A stretch of 64,000 bases of DNA, taken from Metabacillus litoralis. GTDB taxonomy: Bacteria; Bacillota; Bacilli; Bacillales; Bacillaceae. Position 1 is the stretch's first letter. Each line of letters opens with the position of its first letter. The DNA is taken from NCBI RefSeq assembly GCF_020524045.1, contig NZ_JAIVKL010000005.1, positions 186,001-250,000 on the forward strand, read 5' to 3'. The notes below the pieces were generated by a model. The model had not been told where the DNA came from. It did not search any database and saw only the letters and a list, made by a program, of their open reading frames with translations. Shown here piece after piece: positions 63,206-64,000 of this stretch. The position numbers and the translations under genes were made by a program.

Positions 63206-63868
63206 GTGATTGATAAACATGATATAAGAAATCGAATTGCAAAGCGAGCTGCTGAAGAAATTCAGGATGGTATGATTGTGAATTTGGGTATTGGGATACC
63301 TTCACTTGTGCCAGATCACCTCCCGCAACATATCAAGGTTATGTTTCATTCGGAAAATGGGATTCTTGGGATAGGGAAGTCTCCTCAAAAAGGGTTAGAG
63401 GACCCGATGCTTTGTAATGCTGGAGGTTTTCCTGTTACGACGATTCCTGGTGTATCTTTTTTTGATAGTGCGACAGCTTTTGGGATGATTCGATCAGGTT
63501 ATCTTGATCTTACAATTCTGGGTGGACTTGAGGTTAGTGAGAAAGGAGATTTAGCAAATTGGATTGTTCCAGGAAAAAGAGTTCCTGGAATCGGTGGGGC
63601 AATGGAGCTAGCAAAAAAGGCAAAGAAAGTAATAGTTGTTATGAACCACTGTAATAAAAAAGGTGAACCGAAAATACTGCAAACCTGTTCGTTACCTTTA
63701 ACAGCAAAGAGATGTGTAAGTATGATTATGACAGATATGGCAGTCATTGAAGTAACAAACCAGGGACTACTTTTAAAGGAAGTGTTGAGTCCGAATACTA
63801 TAGAAGATGTAATTTTAAGCACAGAAGCTTCTTTGCAAATCTCTGAAAATATAAAAATCATCCACTAG
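63206..63868 (+). CDS. yodR: CoA transferase subunit B (YodR-like)
   Basis: A 220-residue type I CoA-transferase beta subunit. The catalytic Glu lies in HSENGILGIG near residue 48-57, the family signature. It starts with GTG after AAAGGGAGGTG. The two subunits form one enzyme in the order alpha-beta, as in B. subtilis YodS-YodR. The 62-base gap to subunit A contains GTGACTGTCACGCC, a GTGAC(T)GTCAC palindrome of unknown meaning. Confidence 0.93.
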   Translation: MIDKHDIRNRIAKRAAEEIQDGMIVNLGIGIPSLVPDHLPQHIKVMFHSENGILGIGKSPQKGLEDPMLCNAGGFPVTTIPGVSFFDSATAFGMIRSGYLDLTILGGLEVSEKGDLANWIVPGKRVPGIGGAMELAKKAKKVIVVMNHCNKKGEPKILQTCSLPLTAKRCVSMIMTDMAVIEVTNQGLLLKEVLSPNTIEDVILSTEASLQISENIKIIH

Positions 63869-63894
63869 CTTATGAAGAAAAGAGGTGTTTTCAT

Positions 63895-64000
63895 TTGAAC
63901 TCACAGCGAAAAAATATAAAGGATATGATTAACAAATGGTTAACATCAAACCAAGAAGATGGTATCAATTTATTAAAAGCCTTGGTGCAAGCTAAGAGTA
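63895..64000 (+). CDS. yodQ: Start of YodQ-like deacylase (runs off the window)
   Basis: The first 35 residues are visible, after AAAGAGGTG and a TTG start. The sequence LNSQRKNIKDMINKWLTSNQEDGINLLKALVQ fits the N-terminus of M20 peptidases. In B. subtilis yodQ is next to yodR and is annotated as an ArgE/DapE-like deacylase, here the deacetylase step. The metal-binding motifs lie outside the window, so this rests mainly on position. Confidence 0.6.
   Translation, partial: MNSQRKNIKDMINKWLTSNQEDGINLLKALVQAKS

Overview
The window is low-GC DNA from a spore-forming, aerobic Bacillaceae (Bacillus/Metabacillus-like). The evidence is the strong AGGAGG ribosome sites, frequent TTG/GTG starts, a T-box leader, close homologues of B. 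subtilis genes (proBA, pxpBCA/kip, ispA, floT, putBC/putR, yteA, the yod/kam cluster) and many A+T-rich intrinsic terminators. No rRNA, tRNA, CRISPR array or prophage was seen. The species cannot be fixed from sequence alone.

Layout. 1-1.8 kb: the tail of a TetR-type regulator and a MATE exporter. 1.9-4.8 kb: a sigma-A promoter, a proline-type T-box and proBA. 5.1-7.6 kb: pxpBCA (5-oxoprolinase). 7.6-10.1 kb: an unknown gene divergent from a lipoprotein / glutathionylspermidine-synthase-like ATP-grasp / DUF350 cassette. 10.6-15.7 kb: a membrane protein, a TPR-dynamin-like GTPase and a Lon-type PDZ protease (YlbL/SepM family). 16-26.6 kb: a carbohydrate island with two divergent LacI regulators, three Gfo/Idh oxidoreductases, ThuA, a xylose-isomerase-like TIM-barrel protein and an ABC sugar importer without its own ATPase, with three matching LacI-type operators. 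26.8-35 kb: a two-component system, an alpha/beta hydrolase, PEP carboxylase, a tiny ORF and an azoreductase. 35-38 kb: small genes and a solo TnpB with a structured 3' tail that looks like an omegaRNA. 38.3-46.7 kb: proline catabolism (putB, putC, and putR 4.5 kb further on), interrupted by an intracellular subtilisin and flotillin. 46.7-56.4 kb: two paralogous MFS carriers, DUF1801, HAD phosphatase, cold-shock protein, YteA, ABM monooxygenase, another Gfo/Idh, an orphan GvpU-like protein and a SAP-domain protein. 56.5-64 kb: the lysine-to-beta-lysine locus (sigma-54 activator, ablB, kamA behind a clear -24/-12 promoter, yokU, yodT-yodS-yodR and the start of a yodQ-like gene).

The genes form several metabolic modules: proline synthesis controlled by tRNA charging, proline breakdown controlled by PutR, oxoproline recycling to glutamate, lysine breakdown or beta-lysine acetylation under sigma-54, and uptake and oxidation of an unidentified sugar. 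Between them lie at least three families of short, palindrome-ended intergenic repeats, one of which sits between the proBA T-box and the proB start codon. The least explained systems are the lipoprotein/ATP-grasp/DUF350 cassette, the sugar island, the TPR-GTPase and the repeat families.
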